From the NCBI GenBank assembly GCA_014155875.1, contig JACEFZ010002112.1, positions 294,223 to 358,222 on the forward strand: 64,000 bases of DNA. The letters are read 5' to 3'. Position numbers and translations under genes: made by a program. Of the stretch, positions 1 through 10,392 are shown piece after piece (the stretch's first letter is position 1; every line of letters begins with the position of its first letter). Source of the stretch: Cepaea nemoralis (taxonomy: Eukaryota > Mollusca > Gastropoda > Stylommatophora > Helicidae). The notes below the pieces were generated by a model that saw only the letters and a program-made list of their open reading frames with translations, searched no databases and was not told the origin of the DNA.

Positions 1-679
1 TCAATACAGTTAGTAACAGCATTGAATATATCATGGCCTGTGGTTGTGTCTTTGAGTGACTCAACACTCAGTAACTCTTCAGTTTATTCCACGTATAAAT
101 ATCAATAATTGGGCAGTATCATGTGCATTGGCACTTTCATCCAATGCAAGAGAGTACCACAAAAGTTGTTTACTTGCATCTTGAAGTTTATGCATCAAAT
201 TATCACCTAACTTGTCAATACGTCTGACCACAGTTCTCCTTGATAAAGAAATGTCAAATCTGGCCTTTTTTTGTTTTCTGGACACATAATGTTTGCTGCA
301 TCTAACAAACATTCCTTGATGAACTTGCCATCAGAAAATGGCTTGTTCTGTTTTACAATTCTGTGTGACAGCACAAGACTAGCTTCAGTTGCAGAATCCT
401 GAATTGAAGACCGTTTAGTGAAAATAGTTTGCTGTTTCTCCAAAACTTTCACCAATTCCAGGCATTTCCTTTCCCTCCCTCCTGTTGTTAAATTGTATCT
501 GAAATCGGAATGTTTTGTTGATGTCTTTTTAAATTGTACTACTTGAAGACAGCCACTGACTCACTACAGAACAAGCAAACTGATTTGCTACCAACGCTTA
601 TAAAACAGTACTTAGTTGTCCATTCATCATTAAAAACACGGCTTTCATCTTCAATCTTACGTTTGTTATTGACACTCAT
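1..679 (-). pseudogene. decayed hAT-type transposase (ZBED/GTF2IRD2-like), N-terminal part
   Basis: The minus-strand reading begins at an ATG (677-679) with a BED-like zinc-finger pattern (CLFC followed by KRHQQ). A TAG stop interrupts it near 555, and it shifts frame near 300. It then reads through a stretch ending KPFSDGKFIKECL and one containing SLSRRTVVRRID and LALDESANAHDTAQLLIF. These are hallmarks of the hAT transposase group that gave rise to GTF2IRD2, EPM2AIP1 and ZBED5-like genes. The remainder lies outside the window to the left. With at least one stop and one frameshift it cannot encode a working transposase. The family assignment rests on recognised motifs, not on a search. Confidence 0.75.
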
Positions 680-1395
680 TGTTTTAATAAAATTCTAACA
701 GTTAGAATTGTACAAAACTTTAAAACGGAAATGAAACAAAACCTACTTCCGGCTGTGTGTGAAAATAAAATATTCGGAAAACAAGTAGTAAACTCTGAAT
801 AAATTTAAGAAATATATCAAGACTACTACAACAAATAAATTAATTTGAACACTGTAAATGTGGAAATAATTATAACAACAAAAAACTTTTAAATTTAATA
901 TTTTCTTGCAAAATAAATCATTTTATTCACCTTGAGGAATATCTGTTTCTCATAAAATCATCCTTATTAAATTTTTACATGTCCATAAATATTTCTCCTA
1001 TAGCAAGGAAAATCGATAAATTCGCATGTTAGCATTACATGGTTCCAAATTTTGCTGTATGTAGCCGGGATCTGGGTTGGGATGAGCGCCAAACCTTGCA
1101 TAGATACCCCAATGGCTCGTGCATTCATCACATATGCAGCAAAAGTACACCTCCTGGCCTTCTCGTGGCGGAACTGTTTTAAGTAACAGGAGAAGGGGCG
1201 GCGGCGAGTCATTGGCGCGGTAGAAATAACCAGAACGCTTTAGATGTGAATGCACGTACATGCTTGCGCCTACACACCTAAATTCGAGTAAGAACACAGT
1301 CTGCTCTCGCAAAGGAAATCTGCGTAAGACGTAGGAAACCAGTCAGGAGGCACACCACATAAATAAGAATGCCACACAATCATGCGTAATGAAAT
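680..1395. other. no gene seen
   Basis: 680-960 is AT-rich with no coding signal. 967-1312 contains minus-strand open frames with a Cys/His-rich stretch (CCICDECTSHW), which I do not recognise and which have no supporting context. Confidence 0.5.
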
Positions 1396-2580
1396 ATGTC
1401 GACTACTGCTAAATGTTATGGTGCTCGCCCTGCTTTGGACCCCCAGGCAGGTGCAGTGCCGGACCCTATGCCTCGAAGGGTCCAACCACAGCTACTGGAG
1501 GTCCTTCTCAGATGTCCTGTTGAGACAGGGGACCTGAGAATAGAGCGTCTGGTCATACCAAAAAAAAAAAAAAAACTAACGCTAATGCTCTGGAATGTGG
1601 AGGGTGTCAGCAGCAACAACAAAAATATAACTAGAAAACATCTTGGACCAAGAAAAGGTAAGCGAATGTTGCTTGCAAAAAAAAAAAAAAAACTCACCTC
1701 AACGAAAACGAAAGAATGTCTGGGAAGTTGCCAGTACTAAGAACACTACTTTCTGATCTTAGCAGTCAGCATAAGGTCACCATACAGTGGATACCATCCC
1801 ACCGCGGAGTACCCGTAAACGACAGAACTGACGGATTGGCTAAGGAAGGAGCAAACAAGAACAGCCTGATGTGCCTGTTACATACCACAAAAAGGGACGC
1901 AGAGGTGTTTCCAAGGCACCAGGGCCAGGTTCTATACTGGCCAAGACCCACTAGCACGTCCTAGTAGTGCGTCCTCGTTAAGAGGTCCCTTCGGGGTCCT
2001 GGCTAACGTAGTAGGATCGCTGATTCTTCCGAAGTCGGAGAGTATCTGCCTGCATGGCGTGGAACCACCAGTCTGCACATCAATAAGCCAGACACGGGAC
2101 AACGGATACACATGCAAACCTCAGGTCCTCTGTGACATCACAATGATGTTGGACAACAGGATGTCTTCATCCGACATACACGACATCACACTGGAGTTCT
2201 CAGCCAGCAAACACAAGCAAGCAAGCATACTACCAAAAGAAAAGAATGATCAAATCAGTCAGAAGGCCACCGAAACCTGCTCAAGACGACTACTACGTTA
2301 TGGACAGACCAGAACAAGTCATTATTCTGCGCCTCGGAAAGGACACAATAGATTACGCAACTACATGTATACAAGATTCAAGATTGGTGAATCAGCCATG
2401 TGCACATATGGATTTGCGTCGCAGACAGCAGAGCACATACGCAAAGACTGCCCAAATTACAACATGTCTAGGCAAACCTTCTGGTCTAGAGAGACGACAG
2501 TGGAAAATAAAGCCTATGGACTACTGAGTGAACTAAAAAGGACAGTTAAATTCATACAAGGGGCATCATTGCAGTTATAG
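1396..2580 (+). pseudogene. internally deleted LINE with RNase H (I/Jockey-like), 3' part
   Basis: Three LINE pieces follow each other on the plus strand. A short stretch resembling the start of an AP-endonuclease (LTLMLWNVEGVSS) lies near 1580-1610. An RNase H C-terminal block (VTIQWIPSHRGVPVND and GLAKEGA) lies near 1775-1850. The typical C-terminal tail (GHNRLRNYMYTRFKIG, with a Cys/His cluster AEHIRKDCP) lies near 2335-2460. The whole RT is missing between the first two, and two A-runs of about 14-15 bp (1561-1574 and 1678-1691) mark the junctions. Part of 1897-2000 is a separate dispersed repeat. This is a dead, rearranged copy. Confidence 0.65.
1897..2000. repeat. dispersed repeat, second copy at 54330-54436
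   Basis: About 100 bp, from GGGACGCAGAGGTGTTTCC to GGTCCCTTCGGGGTCCTG, recurs with minor changes at 54330-54436. Here it sits inside the LINE remnant, so it is probably a short non-autonomous element. I could not assign a family. Confidence 0.6.
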
Positions 2581-2758
2581 ACATATTTAAGGCGAACGAA
2601 AGAAGAAGAGAAGCATTACATTATGAAGGTCAAGGACTGTTTACAAAAACAGATAATTAGAATGAAATTTTATCAAAAATGTTAAAACAATCATAACGGT
2701 ACACGAAATGCTGTACAATTCAGCAAAAGAACTTAAAAACGAAGTAAAATTTTTTATT

Positions 2759-2836
2759 TCTAACTGCCCTCGCGGGCCGCATAAAATCAGTTGCCGGGCC
2801 GCATGCGGCCCGCGGGCTGTAGTTTGCACACCCCTG
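2759..2836. mobile_element. end of a GC-rich hAT (SPIN-like) non-autonomous element
   Basis: The sequence ends GCGGGCTGTAGTTTGCACACCCCTG, with nested GGGCCGC/GCGGCCC palindromes just inside. This is the usual terminus of hAT MITEs that begin CAGGGGTGTGCAAAC on the other strand. It abuts the truncated 3' end of the minus-strand LINE at 2837. No matching left end or 8-bp duplication was found. Confidence 0.6.
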
Positions 2837-4499
2837 GCTTACGTGGTCGGCCTCTTCCTCTGCTTCCCTCTGGTCTGTACATCATTGCTTGTTGTGGTAT
2901 ACTGTTAGTTGGTAACCTACTTGCATGGCCAAACCATTTGACTTGCTGCCTTCTTATAAAATTTAGTGCTGCTATAAACTCCACTTTAGTCCTGATTTCT
3001 TCATTTCTCATCTTATCTCTTCTTGATACATTGAGTATTATTCTCAGGAATCTCATTTCTGTTGTGATTTTTCTTTTCTCGTTTTCTGTCATTGTCCAGG
3101 TTTGGCATTGGTAACATAGAGTTGGTAGGAAGATTGTCTTGTAAAGTGCTTTCTTAGTAGTTATTGATATATGTTTGTTCTTTAGTATTTGTGCCATTTG
3201 TCCAATAAGTTGGTTTGCCTTATTGCATCTATTTTCGATCTCGTCTTCTCATTTGCTATTTGATTATATTATACACCCCAGGCACATGAAAATCTTGACT
3301 TGTTTCAAGGGATGTTTATTTAGTTGGATCGTTGTTGTTGTATCTTCTTTGGCTGTAGTATAGTCAATACCTCTGTTTTAATTGTGCTAATTTTCATGCT
3401 ATGTTCCCTACACATTTCGTTTAGATTATTCTTTTTGTCTTGTAATTCAGCTTCTGATTTTGCTATTAGTGCTTGGTCGTCCTCAAAGAGGAGTTCTCAA
3501 ATGGTTAGATTTGCAGATGGTTCTTCTTCTGTGTTCTCGTCGTGCGGTTTTCTTGCGGTCTCTGTTTGGCTGGTTTCTTTACATATGTTGTCTATATATG
3601 TTATAAACAAGAGAGGGGACAGGACACAACCTTGTCGTACTCCGGATCTTATGGTGAAGGGTTCTGAGTGTCCTCCAGTTGCTTTCACTATGCATTCACT
3701 GTTGTTGTATAAGCTTCTACATAGGTTTGTTAGATGTGTACTCACTGCATATTGTTTAAGGATTTCCCACAGCTTGTTTCTATCTACTGTATCAAATGCC
3801 TTTTCTTGGTCGACAAAGGCTAAGTAGAGTTTCATTGAATTCGATTGATTTTTCTATAAGTTGTCTAAGAGGAAAAATGGCATCTGTGCATCCTTTTATT
3901 TTTTCTAAATCCAAGTTGTGTTTCGCTTAGCTGGGGTTCTATAATAGTTCGTAGTCTTTTCTCAAGAATTTTGCAAAATATTTTCCCAGTATGAATCAAC
4001 AGTGAAATGCCTCTCTATTGTCTGCAGTCTCTTTTGCTGCCTTTGTTTTTCCAAATTGGGATAATTATGGCGTTTCTCCAGTTTCGTGGTGTCTGTTGTT
4101 CTACCCAAACATGGTTGAATAGTCTATGTAGCCATGCTGCTCCTACTTCTCTTGATGATTTAATTAGTTCATTTGGTATTTCATCTTGTCCTGGTGATTT
4201 GTTCAATGGGGCTAATCTGATGGCTTCTATAATTTCTTCTTTCAGTATGTCTGGTTCTAGTTCTTCGGTGGCATCTGTGTCGGTTTCTTGAATTCCTGTG
4301 ACATCTGATGGGATGTTGAGAAGTTGTTCGAAGTACTGTTTCCATCTTATTAGGATTTGTTTTTGTTCACTTTTTGGTTCTCCTTTTTCGCTGTTAATCA
4401 TTTCAGCTGGGTCAAAGGGTTCTCCTCTGGTTCTCATTGCACTAATCTTTTTATAGAAGTTTCTAATTGCCTCCTTGTAGTTTTTATTTAGAGTTTCTC
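2837..4499 (-). pseudogene. LINE A reverse transcriptase and C-terminal region (host of the Polinton)
   Basis: Read on the minus strand, this is the RT half of a non-LTR retrotransposon. From high to low coordinates it shows the RT entry block (LAPLNKSPGQDEIPNELIK, near 4170-4230), RT motif A (FVDQEKAFDTVDR, near 3790-3825), the motif-B-like block (SGVRQGCVLSPLLF, near 3620-3660) and the C-terminal block (RQQVKWFGHASRL then GRGRPRK, near 2840-2950). Several frame changes break it. It is cut at 2837 by a hAT end. Its 5' continuation is at 4693-4911 and 19533-20245, separated by the MITE and the Polinton. RTE/CR1-like layout is inferred. Confidence 0.8.
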
Positions 4500-4692
4500 A
4501 AGTGGCGTGCAGAGGTTCTTTGATGCCCGGGGCCAACCCCTTGATTGGATGCCCCTAAATTGTAATTTCCCTAATTCATTCCTCCTCCCCTCCCACTGCA
4601 CTGTGCTGCCCCCTCTCCCTAATTGGATGCCCCTCTCCAGGCTGGATGCCCGGGGCCGTCGCACCCCCCGCACCCCTCTCTGCACGCCACTG
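4500..4692. mobile_element. hAT-type MITE, 193 bp, with 8-bp TSD
   Basis: The terminal inverted repeat AGTGGCGTGCAGAG is seen at both ends, with a CACTG right terminus typical of hAT ends. The flanking 8-bp duplication AGTTTCTC lies at 4492-4499 and 4693-4700. It interrupts LINE A: removing it rejoins the LINE frame. The interior has no coding capacity; open frames through it are incidental. Confidence 0.85.
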
Positions 4693-4911
4693 AGTTTCTC
4701 CATACTCCTCCCAGTCTTTTTGTTTTTCTCTCTTTACTATTCTATTCACATGTCTTCTCGCTATTCTATATTCTATGTAATCGCATTCCTGTTTGCTCTT
4801 CGACCGCTTTTTATATTTTTCCTTTTTGTCTTTTACATCTTTCTTTACTTTTGCGTTCCACCAACTTGTTGTTTTCTTTATCCGTGTTTTGCGTTTTTTC
4901 GTGGTTCCACA
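4693..4911 (-). pseudogene. LINE A endonuclease-RT linker, left of Polinton
   Basis: The minus-strand frame reads a basic linker (TSWWNAKVKKDVKDKKEKYK and VKREKQKDWEEYGE) typical of the region between endonuclease and RT in LINEs. It joins in frame to the sequence at 19533-19640 when the Polinton and one duplication copy are removed. Confidence 0.8.
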
Positions 4912-5044
4912 AGTAGATGTACAATGGCGGTTTGGGGCCAAAAGGTCGGTGGCACCACAGAAGCGTCAAAACAACAGCCCCCTAGGGATCCAACCCCCCG
5001 GGGCCCCGCCCCCTAGGCCCCGGGGCGCCATCCTCCCGGAGCGC
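4912..5044. repeat. Polinton left terminal inverted repeat
   Basis: 133 bp matching the reverse complement of 19399-19532 with only about four differences and one indel. It is very GC-rich and contains short palindromes such as CCCCCCGGGG and CCTAGG. In this family the ends are integrase substrates and probably protein-primed replication starts. Confidence 0.92.
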
Positions 5045-5110
5045 ACACACGGGTCGCCTACAGGTGACCGAGCCGTCGATTTAGAGGGTATCATCCACAG
5101 ACATACCAAG

Positions 5111-5389
5111 ATGCGCACCGCGAAGAACAACTGTAAGTGGCTACGGCTACATTCCACGGAGCCCTGCAATCGAAGCTGTATGAGGGACTACTGCAAAGTC
5201 CATGCAGTGCTAATACGGAAGGGTTCATTTATTAAACCATGTCGGAAATGTGGGAAGGGGGTCAACAACCTCCTAGAACTATGCAAAGAATGTGGATATG
5301 ACAAGGAGTATCACCGAATCTGGTACGAAGAGAATGTAAAGGACTATAATGCAGAGATTCGTCGAATTGCTAAGATTATAGTGGATTGA
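5111..5389 (+). CDS. small Cys-rich (zinc-binding?) protein, left-end member of a family
   Basis: A 92-aa protein starting at the first ATG after the TIR. It has a motif C-x-W-L-R-L near residue 8, then C...C...C...H over residues 19-31, and a CxxC...CxxC ribbon-like half (KPCRKCGKGV then LCKECG, about residues 41-64) with a charged helical tail. The order and spacing closely match the minus-strand proteins at 18775-19158 and 18067-18355 at the opposite end, so these are paralogues. The paired cysteines suggest metal binding; function is unknown. It lies 81 nt upstream of the polymerase ATG and points the same way, perhaps as an early gene. An open frame continues upstream into the TIR but has no family support. 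Confidence 0.75.
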   Translation: MRTAKNNCKWLRLHSTEPCNRSCMRDYCKVHAVLIRKGSFIKPCRKCGKGVNNLLELCKECGYDKEYHRIWYEENVKDYNAEIRRIAKIIVD

Positions 5390-5470
5390 ACTTTCAATTA
5401 GAGAGAGGTGAAGTCATCAGTGTACTTACACACCACCCTGTTAGAGACTGACGGATCTGTGTATTTAGCC

Positions 5471-8400
5471 ATGCCTACGCTGGTTCAGCTGAAACAGCAA
5501 GCCCGCGAGTATGGCATGCCATACAGTGGGAGGAGGAAGGCCGTTCTTGAGGGGGAAATATCCAGAGCGCGTGAGATGGCTAGGGCCTCCCTGCCCGAGA
5601 AGAACCCCAACCTACAAGGGGCACGACTTGAAGCAGGGATTACCACCGCTCTGAGATTTGTACACGGCACCGCCGCGGACCGAGCCGCGATCGTCGCCGA
5701 GCGACGACACCGCGCCCGGCAGCGAGCTCAACGCCACGCCGACCTCGAAGCAGAGTTCCTTGCCCGAGCTGAAAGTGTGCGAGATGAAGTGGATGAGATG
5801 TTGGCTGCATCCATATTCAACGCACCTGAATTGAAACTCACCCGGGAGATTGAGGGGAGCCTGAGAAAATATGAAGCAAGTGTCCCAGAAGGTAGCAACT
5901 ATGACGAACCTGGAAAATTTATGTTTTCGATGGAGCCCGCCATCAAAGCCTTGGCAGTAAAAGGGTTGGGGGATTATGGTGGTATTAAAATACAGCTGTA
6001 TCTCCACCTAAGATATTATCGCACCACACCGGAAGGTAAACAGATCACAGCAATAGCAGCCCACGGAAGCAGGAACCATGAAATGCTGAATGTGGGGGAA
6101 TTTGAAGAGATATATAACCACGCCGTTGCTAAGATATATGCAGATAGTGAGTGCTTCACTGAACAGGGTTCGGATTGGAACTATGATGAGTGTGTGCAGC
6201 TCGACCTCTACATCGCAAAATACCAACCATTCCGAGGCTCTAGCTACTTCGCGACCCCCAACTTCATCCCACCACGCAGTGTTGTGAATGTGAAGAATGA
6301 GGACAACCGCTGCTTTGAATGGGCCATACTCTCAGCGCTCTACCCAGTAGCACATGGAGAGCATCCTGATAGGCTCAACAATTATAGAGCCCACCTGGGA
6401 GAGCTAAACTTTGAAGGAATCGAGTTCCCTGTGCAGCTATCCAGTATTTCTAAGTTTGAAAAACAGAATCCTACCATAGCCATCCGGGTCTTTGGGTGGA
6501 AAGAAGGACCGACCATACTCCGAACCAACAAACTCCAGCGCACCCAAATCAACCTCATGCTCCTACGCAAGGATGAGAATAGACACTATGTCTGGGTCAA
6601 GGATGTGGGGCGGCTTCTGTATGGAAACAGCAAACATGAGAGTAAGAAGTATCCATGTCTCAACTGTCTCCATGTACACTCCTCTCAGGAAACCTTGGAC
6701 CAACATGTACCACTCTGTCAAGGTATCAACACAGCCTGTCAGGTGAATGTCATGCCTAAAGAGGGAAAGATGAATTTCAAGTCCCTCCAGAAACAGATGA
6801 GGGCACTATACACCATATACGCAGACTTTGAGACCTTGAACGTTCCAGTACATGGTGCTGCAATGGATCCAAGCCAGAGCAACACGCGACAGCTTGCCCA
6901 GCAGCCCCCCTGTGGCTTCGGCTACACCATTGTACGCTGCGACGGCCTCACCTCAAACCCTGTCGTATATCGAGGGGAGGATGCTGCCGATGAATTCCTC
7001 AAACGCTTGGGACAAGAGCAGGCCACCATCCACCACAAGTTACAGCGGCCAGCTCTGATGGTGCTGGGGCAAAAAGACCGTGAAGACTTTGCCTCCGCCA
7101 CCACCTGCCACATTTGTAAAGAGCCGCTGGAGGAGGACAAGGTGAGAGACCACTGCCATATTACAGGCAAATACCGGGGTGCAGCCCACAATGTCTGTAA
7201 TCTAGCATGGCGCATCAATAGAGACAAGCTGAGGATACCTGTAGTCTTTCACAACCTCAGAGGATACGACTCCCACATCATCATGCAAGCGGCCGGCCGT
7301 CTGGACTGGGGAAAAAGAACAGTCTACAAGAAGAAGAAAAACGGCCAATGGCAAACCAAACAAGTAGACAACACAACAATCACCTGCATACCAAACACCC
7401 TAGAGAAGTACGCCTCCTTCACCATCGGACAGCTGCAATTCATTGACAGCCTACAGTTCATGAATAGCTCTCTAGACACCTTGGTAGGGAATCTCAGCGA
7501 GCTGACACACTGTGGCAAATCAATGGGTCTGACACGTAGAGGCAACGACATAATCTCAAGATGTGAGACGTGCAACACTGAGAAGCACACCCCCTGGGCT
7601 GTCTTAATGAGTAAGTTCAGGACCACGCTAAGCCAGAGTCAGTCACATCTCCTTCTCCGTAAGGGTGTATACCCCTACGAATATATGGACAGCTTCGAGA
7701 GCTTTGCAGAGGACCGCCTGCCACCCAAAGAGGCATTCTACAGCAAGCTCACCCGAGAAGGAATCAGTGACTTTGACTATGCCCACGCCCAGAAAGTGTG
7801 GCAGGAGCTCGATTGCAAAACACTAGGAGGCTACCATGACCTATACCTGAAAACAGACGTCGGCCTGTTGGCTGATATGTTCGAGGCATTCCGAGACACC
7901 TGCATGGCGGTATATCAGCTCGACCCAGCCCACTACATCAGTGCACCCGGCCTGGCATGGGACGCACTCCTAAAAAAGACGAAGGTGCAACTCGAGCTCC
8001 TAACCGACTTGGACATGCACCTCCTCTTTGAGAAGGGTCTCCGCGGGGGTGTGGCCATGGTCTCCAAGCGGTATGCTAAGGCCAACAACCCCAAGACTTC
8101 AGACTATGACCCCACAACACCAAATTCATGGATCATGTACCTCGATGCAAATAACCTGTATGGATGGGCCATGATGGAATACCTCCCCACCGGCGGGTTC
8201 CAATGGACCAATCCAACTCTCGAGGAGGTACTCAACACCCCCGACAACGCCCCAGAGGGATGGCTTGTTGAGGTTGATATGAAGTACCCAGCGCATCTAC
8301 ATGAAGCCCACAGCGACTATCCACTAGCTCCAGAAACCATGACCATCCCAGAGGTCTGGTTGAGCAGCTATCAGCGCGAGCTCCAGAACAAACTGGGGGG

Positions 8401-9397
8401 TAAGTTCACGGAGCAAACAAAGCTGGTACCTCACCTCCACAACAAGGAGCGATACGTCGTCCACTACCGCAATCTCAAACTCTATCACAGCCTCGGTCTA
8501 GAGGTCACCCAGATCCACCGAGCCATCAAGTTCAATCAGTCCCAATGGATGAAGCCCTACATAGAGATGAACACCTCTCTACGAGCCCAAGCCAAGTCGG
8601 AATTTGAGAAGGACTTCTTCAAGCTGATGAACAATGCCGTCTTTGGGAAGAGTATGGAGAACGTTCGCAAGCGTATCAGAGTCAACCTTGTCAGAGGCAC
8701 CGAGACTGATCGCCTCCGAAAATTAATCGCCAGCCCCAACTACGAATCGTGTAGAATCTTCAACGGTGGACTGGTGGCGGTGCACAGCATCAAGAACAAG
8801 GTCCAGCTGAATAAACCTGTCTATTGTGGGCAGGCCATCCTGGACCTATCCAAGCACCTCATGTACGACTTCTGGTACAACCGGCTTAAACCCCAATACG
8901 GTAATAGACTCCAGCTCTGCTACACCGATACTGACTCCCTTCTACTTCAGGTGGAGACTGAGGATGTGTACGCAGACATGAAGGCTAACCCCGACTGGTA
9001 CGACTTCTCTGATTATCCGCGTGACCACCCCAACCATTCGACTGTGAATAAAAAGGTGGTCGGCAAATTCAAAGACGAGTGCAATGGTCGTTCGATAGCT
9101 GAGTGCGTCGGTCTCAGACCAAAGATGTACTCAATCCTAGAGGAGGCCACCAACATCAAGAAAGCCAAAGGAGTGGCTCGGACAGTTGTGAAGAAGGACC
9201 TCAGACACGAACACTACAAGGACAGTCTGTTCAGCCGGCGTGAATACAAACACACACAGGTTGCCATCCGAAGCAAGGGCCACCAGATAGGAGTTTATGA
9301 GATGAACAAAACATCTCTGAGCCCCATGGACACGAAAAAGTGGATTTGTGCTGATGGTATCAACACTAGGGCCTACGGTTTCCTAGAATCCTGCTAG
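5471..9397 (+). CDS. polB: protein-primed family B DNA polymerase (Polinton PolB)
   Basis: A 1308-aa intact polymerase that would replicate the element from protein-primed ends. The ATG at 5471 is preferred; the frame is open 21 codons further upstream but without an ATG. Residues about 3-40 look like a SAP DNA-binding helix pair. A C2H2-like finger (CLNCLHVHSS...H...C) sits near residue 395. The 3'-5' exonuclease motif YADFETLN is near 450. A zinc/HNH-like insert of endonuclease VII type (CHICKEPL then DHCHITGKYRG) lies at about 546-577. Polymerase motif A (YLDANNLYGWA) is near 890, motif B (KLMNNAVFGKS) near 1050 and motif C (YTDTDSLLL) near 1150. No stop or frameshift is seen. Its 3' end overlaps the convergent integrase by 32 nt. 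Confidence 0.95.
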   Translation: MPTLVQLKQQAREYGMPYSGRRKAVLEGEISRAREMARASLPEKNPNLQGARLEAGITTALRFVHGTAADRAAIVAERRHRARQRAQRHADLEAEFLARAESVRDEVDEMLAASIFNAPELKLTREIEGSLRKYEASVPEGSNYDEPGKFMFSMEPAIKALAVKGLGDYGGIKIQLYLHLRYYRTTPEGKQITAIAAHGSRNHEMLNVGEFEEIYNHAVAKIYADSECFTEQGSDWNYDECVQLDLYIAKYQPFRGSSYFATPNFIPPRSVVNVKNEDNRCFEWAILSALYPVAHGEHPDRLNNYRAHLGELNFEGIEFPVQLSSISKFEKQNPTIAIRVFGWKEGPTILRTNKLQRTQINLMLLRKDENRHYVWVKDVGRLLYGNSKHESKKYPCLNCLHVHSSQETLDQHVPLCQGINTACQVNVMPKEGKMNFKSLQKQMRALYTIYADFETLNVPVHGAAMDPSQSNTRQLAQQPPCGFGYTIVRCDGLTSNPVVYRGEDAADEFLKRLGQEQATIHHKLQRPALMVLGQKDREDFASATTCHICKEPLEEDKVRDHCHITGKYRGAAHNVCNLAWRINRDKLRIPVVFHNLRGYDSHIIMQAAGRLDWGKRTVYKKKKNGQWQTKQVDNTTITCIPNTLEKYASFTIGQLQFIDSLQFMNSSLDTLVGNLSELTHCGKSMGLTRRGNDIISRCETCNTEKHTPWAVLMSKFRTTLSQSQSHLLLRKGVYPYEYMDSFESFAEDRLPPKEAFYSKLTREGISDFDYAHAQKVWQELDCKTLGGYHDLYLKTDVGLLADMFEAFRDTCMAVYQLDPAHYISAPGLAWDALLKKTKVQLELLTDLDMHLLFEKGLRGGVAMVSKRYAKANNPKTSDYDPTTPNSWIMYLDANNLYGWAMMEYLPTGGFQWTNPTLEEVLNTPDNAPEGWLVEVDMKYPAHLHEAHSDYPLAPETMTIPEVWLSSYQRELQNKLGGKFTEQTKLVPHLHNKERYVVHYRNLKLYHSLGLEVTQIHRAIKFNQSQWMKPYIEMNTSLRAQAKSEFEKDFFKLMNNAVFGKSMENVRKRIRVNLVRGTETDRLRKLIASPNYESCRIFNGGLVAVHSIKNKVQLNKPVYCGQAILDLSKHLMYDFWYNRLKPQYGNRLQLCYTDTDSLLLQVETEDVYADMKANPDWYDFSDYPRDHPNHSTVNKKVVGKFKDECNGRSIAECVGLRPKMYSILEEATNIKKAKGVARTVVKKDLRHEHYKDSLFSRREYKHTQVAIRSKGHQIGVYEMNKTSLSPMDTKKWICADGINTRAYGFLESC

Positions 9398-10367
9398 GGG
9401 GTAGCTGTGTGTCTGGAGGAGCAATGAGCAGCTCCTCACGCACAAAACCACGAGCCGGCCCATCCACCAGGTAGTAAAGAGAGGGCCGCCCCTCTTGCTG
9501 GGTGATATGACTAATCTTGTGCAAGGTCAGCGACCATGTAGGATCAGTGGCCCGACGCTGCCCCCCTTCAAGCTCGCCCGCCGAATAGAGATACCTGACC
9601 TGCGAGTCGGCTGGAATCAAAGGTTCCTTACGCCCGATAGCGCGGCGGGCAGGCGCGGCTGGAGCGTGGGAGACGGACGAATCCTTAATCGCCTCAGCCG
9701 GCTTCCTACCAGTCAAACGCGTCACCTCATTATTGATCGCAGCGACTACCTGGGGTAGAGCTCTCACCCATTCGACCGACCGTTCATCTGAGCCTCGGGC
9801 AGCGAGCAACAACTCCTGGGCATATTGGGCCCCGAACAGTCTCTCTGCCAGAGTGCGGTTGAACCGCTCGACAATAGCCTGCTGACGATGGTTCCCAGCC
9901 TGCCCACGACGTACCTGTGTCTTATGCTTAGCCACCAGCTGACTGACGGCACCCATAAACTCCCGCCCGGGGTCAATCTGTAAAAGATTAGGCCATCTGA
10001 GCGGCCCGCGTTTATAGATCCGCCCAAGTGCTGATGCGACCGCATCACTACTCTTGTCTGTTAGCGGCTCAGCCTCCTTGTAGCGTGAGGCAACATCAAC
10101 CACCGTCAAGGCATACCTATAGGTCGTGCGGCCAACGCGATCATGTGGGAGAAACAAAAGATCTGCTTGATGGACAGCATTCGGTGTGGACTCGGCGATG
10201 TGGGGTCGTGGAATATAGCGAGGCCCGCGGTAGGTAGATTTGCCAGACAGCCTGCTTCTGAAGCCACCCCTAGCCTCAGTCTCACTGACCTTAGCCGCAG
10301 CAGCCAACTTCTTCACAGCTGAATGTCCTTTCCAATAACCTTGCGGGCTGTAGTAAACACGCTCCAT
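9366..10367 (-). CDS. int: retroviral-type (RVE) integrase of the Polinton
   Basis: A 333-aa intact integrase, the enzyme that inserts the linear element and makes the short target duplication. The catalytic triad is visible: D69 in HQADLLFLP, D132 in QIDPGREF and E167 in QQAIVERFNRTL, a D,D(34)E spacing. A C-terminal SH3/chromo-like segment (about 265-325, ending GFVREELLI) follows. The N-terminal 60 residues are basic. It is transcribed towards the polymerase and the two stop codon regions overlap. A TAGAGATAT motif lies about 21 nt upstream of its ATG (10389-10397). Confidence 0.95.
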   Translation of the reverse strand: MERVYYSPQGYWKGHSAVKKLAAAAKVSETEARGGFRSRLSGKSTYRGPRYIPRPHIAESTPNAVHQADLLFLPHDRVGRTTYRYALTVVDVASRYKEAEPLTDKSSDAVASALGRIYKRGPLRWPNLLQIDPGREFMGAVSQLVAKHKTQVRRGQAGNHRQQAIVERFNRTLAERLFGAQYAQELLLAARGSDERSVEWVRALPQVVAAINNEVTRLTGRKPAEAIKDSSVSHAPAAPARRAIGRKEPLIPADSQVRYLYSAGELEGGQRRATDPTWSLTLHKISHITQQEGRPSLYYLVDGPARGFVREELLIAPPDTQLPPSRILGNRRP

Positions 10368-10392
10368 TATTGTAAGGCCATATCACATATCT

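Noticed and set aside
967..1312. Cys-rich minus-strand frame (CCICDECTSHW)
   Set aside because: No known domain and no second copy; too little evidence for a gene.
4507..5110. open frames crossing the MITE, LINE edge and TIR
   Set aside because: They run across three unrelated elements and have no family signal.
5485..7626. several 60-130-aa minus-strand frames inside polB
   Set aside because: Antisense shadows without any domain.
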